From a virus: a stretch of 36,226 nucleotides of DNA. This document shows, piece after piece, positions 35,372 through 36,226 of this stretch. Position numbers and translations under genes: made by a program. The DNA is taken from the IMG/VR virus record IMGVR_UViG_3300033148_004051, positions 1 to 36,226 of that record; one strand, written 5' to 3'. How positions within the stretch are numbered: position 1 is the first letter of the stretch; each line of letters begins with the position of its first letter. Below the pieces are notes generated by a model, which saw only the letters and a list, made by a program, of their open reading frames with translations, was not told the origin of the DNA and searched no databases.

Positions 35372-36134
35372 AATTTTTAAATACTTCAAGTAATTTCTTA
35401 TAAGCTTTACTATCTTTTCAGTAATTTTTAATTACTCAAGCAAGTATTTTAGCTTTTTTAAAAATACTAATTCATGTTAGCTTTTCTTTTAATCTCCAAG
35501 TTTGCAGTCCATAATTAATATAGATATATCCTTGTTTGAATAATTCTCCACCTCTTAACCATTCTCTTGTTACTAATATTTTATTATGAGTATGATCTCA
35601 ATTATAGTTATCTATAATATAGTAGTTATTATCTTCTTTTATTATACATATAGAATGTCAGTATGTATTACCAGTATGCTTAATAGTATTGATTTCTCAA
35701 TCATCTTGAGCATCTTTATAAAAAGATCATCATGCAATTATTCAAGTATGAATAACATATCATAAATCAAGAAGTTTAAAAAAATCATCAGATAAATTAA
35801 CAACTCTTTTAGTTTCTATATCATATCATAATGCACGATAATATCTTCTTACTTCATCTACTGCTTTATATATCCGACCTCCTTTTTCTTCAGTAGCTCA
35901 TCAATTAGTCTTACAATCTTCCCATATAGTTTTTAATGCTAATGTTTCAATAGCTTCAATTCAAAAGTTATTAGTAAAAGCAGTAAGTCAAGCCGTAGCT
36001 GTACAACACATTTTACTTACTAATTTTTGGTTATAAATAAATTGATTATCAGAAAAAACATTTTGTGGTGCTTTTTCTTTTCAATTCACTATGTGATCAT
36101 TATTATTGTATTTCTCTATAGCTGAGTATTCCAT
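35370..36134 (-). CDS. Papain-fold cysteine peptidase, probable lysin
   Basis: 254 residues. The likely nucleophile is C43 or C44 in NQKLVSKMCCTATAGLTAF, a papain/C39-like helix start. The histidine is H160 in GNTYGHSICIIKEDN and the third residue D175/N176 in YYIIDNYNGD; order C-H-D/N and the beta context fit C1A/C39-like peptidases. C-terminal region basic and helical. As last gene of the holin/XhlA cassette it is probably the endolysin that cuts peptidoglycan cross-links, though a virion or prohead protease cannot be excluded. The start lies in the terminal repeat and is continuous on the circular map. Confidence 0.82.
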
Positions 36135-36226
36135 AATTTTTATATTATTTTCTAGTAGCTTTTCTTTTAGTAGTTTTTCTTACAAGTTTTCTTGGTGTAT
36201 TATTTCTAACTAACTTTCTCTTAACA
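36113..36226. repeat. Direct terminal repeat, right copy
   Basis: Second copy of bases 1-114. It holds the first codons of the cysteine-peptidase gene (start at 36134) and most of the basic-peptide gene (36145 onward), whose 5' end lies only in the left copy. Confidence 0.95.
36145..36226 (-). CDS. Basic-peptide gene, partial copy at the window end
   Basis: 3' part of the 43-residue basic-peptide gene repeated by the terminal redundancy; its 5' end lies beyond the window and is complete at 33-164. Confidence 0.85.
   Translation of the reverse strand, partial: VKRKLVRNNTPRKLVRKTTKRKATRK

Overview
This is one complete, circularly closed tailed-phage genome. Bases 1-114 are repeated exactly at 36113-36226, so the unit is 36,112 bp and the window runs a little past one turn. 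Every gene I can support is on the minus strand. They become readable only if TGA is a sense codon meaning glycine (translation table 25), with TAA and TAG as the only stops. The large terminase fixes this: TGA stands at the Walker A glycine (FRGSAKT), while TGG still encodes Trp three residues later. The tail fibre agrees, with TGA as the first glycine of its PIANGGT motif. Code 25 is known from Absconditabacteria (SR1) and Gracilibacteria (BD1-5), so the host is probably one of these Patescibacteria. All translations below use table 25.

Layout in the direction of transcription (high to low coordinates). 35370-33208 and on to 31817: small accessory genes, with non-coding stretches carrying promoters, terminators and structured RNAs (33607-34313, 34497-34764). 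31705-25865: recombination and replication genes: HTH regulator, DUF1071/Sak-type annealing protein, Gp157-like, NinB-like, two HNH proteins, DnaD-like replication initiator, VRR-NUC nuclease. 25692-21598: an operon of about 17 small genes, including an HTH protein and a membrane-anchored lytic transglycosylase. 21087-21597: a non-coding region with a tRNA-like element. 21086-15703: a YopX-like protein, then TerS, TerL and portal. 15616-12357: scaffold, major capsid protein, a homing endonuclease and a small capsid-accessory candidate. 12294-5171: tail and virion-internal proteins with no long tape measure, which suggests a short-tailed (podovirus-like) particle. 5168-1085: small membrane proteins, an HNH endonuclease and a C1q-tipped tail fibre. 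955-33, continuing across the junction to 36134-35370: lysis cassette of holin-like protein, XhlA-like protein, small membrane protein, very basic 43-aa peptide and papain-fold cysteine peptidase.

Transcription appears to use host-type sigma70 promoters with an almost invariant 16-bp spacer. The -35 box is TTGACA/T in front of capsid and lysis genes and TTGCAA/T in front of the others. Three of these promoters are followed by a structured RNA that ends in a strong terminator just before a gene. In two of them the terminator loop is perfectly complementary to an upstream segment. These look like a phage attenuation system or a set of small RNAs. Shine-Dalgarno sites are absent; starts are preceded by AATAA-type motifs. 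I found no integrase, DNA polymerase, replicative helicase, canonical tRNA or CRISPR array.
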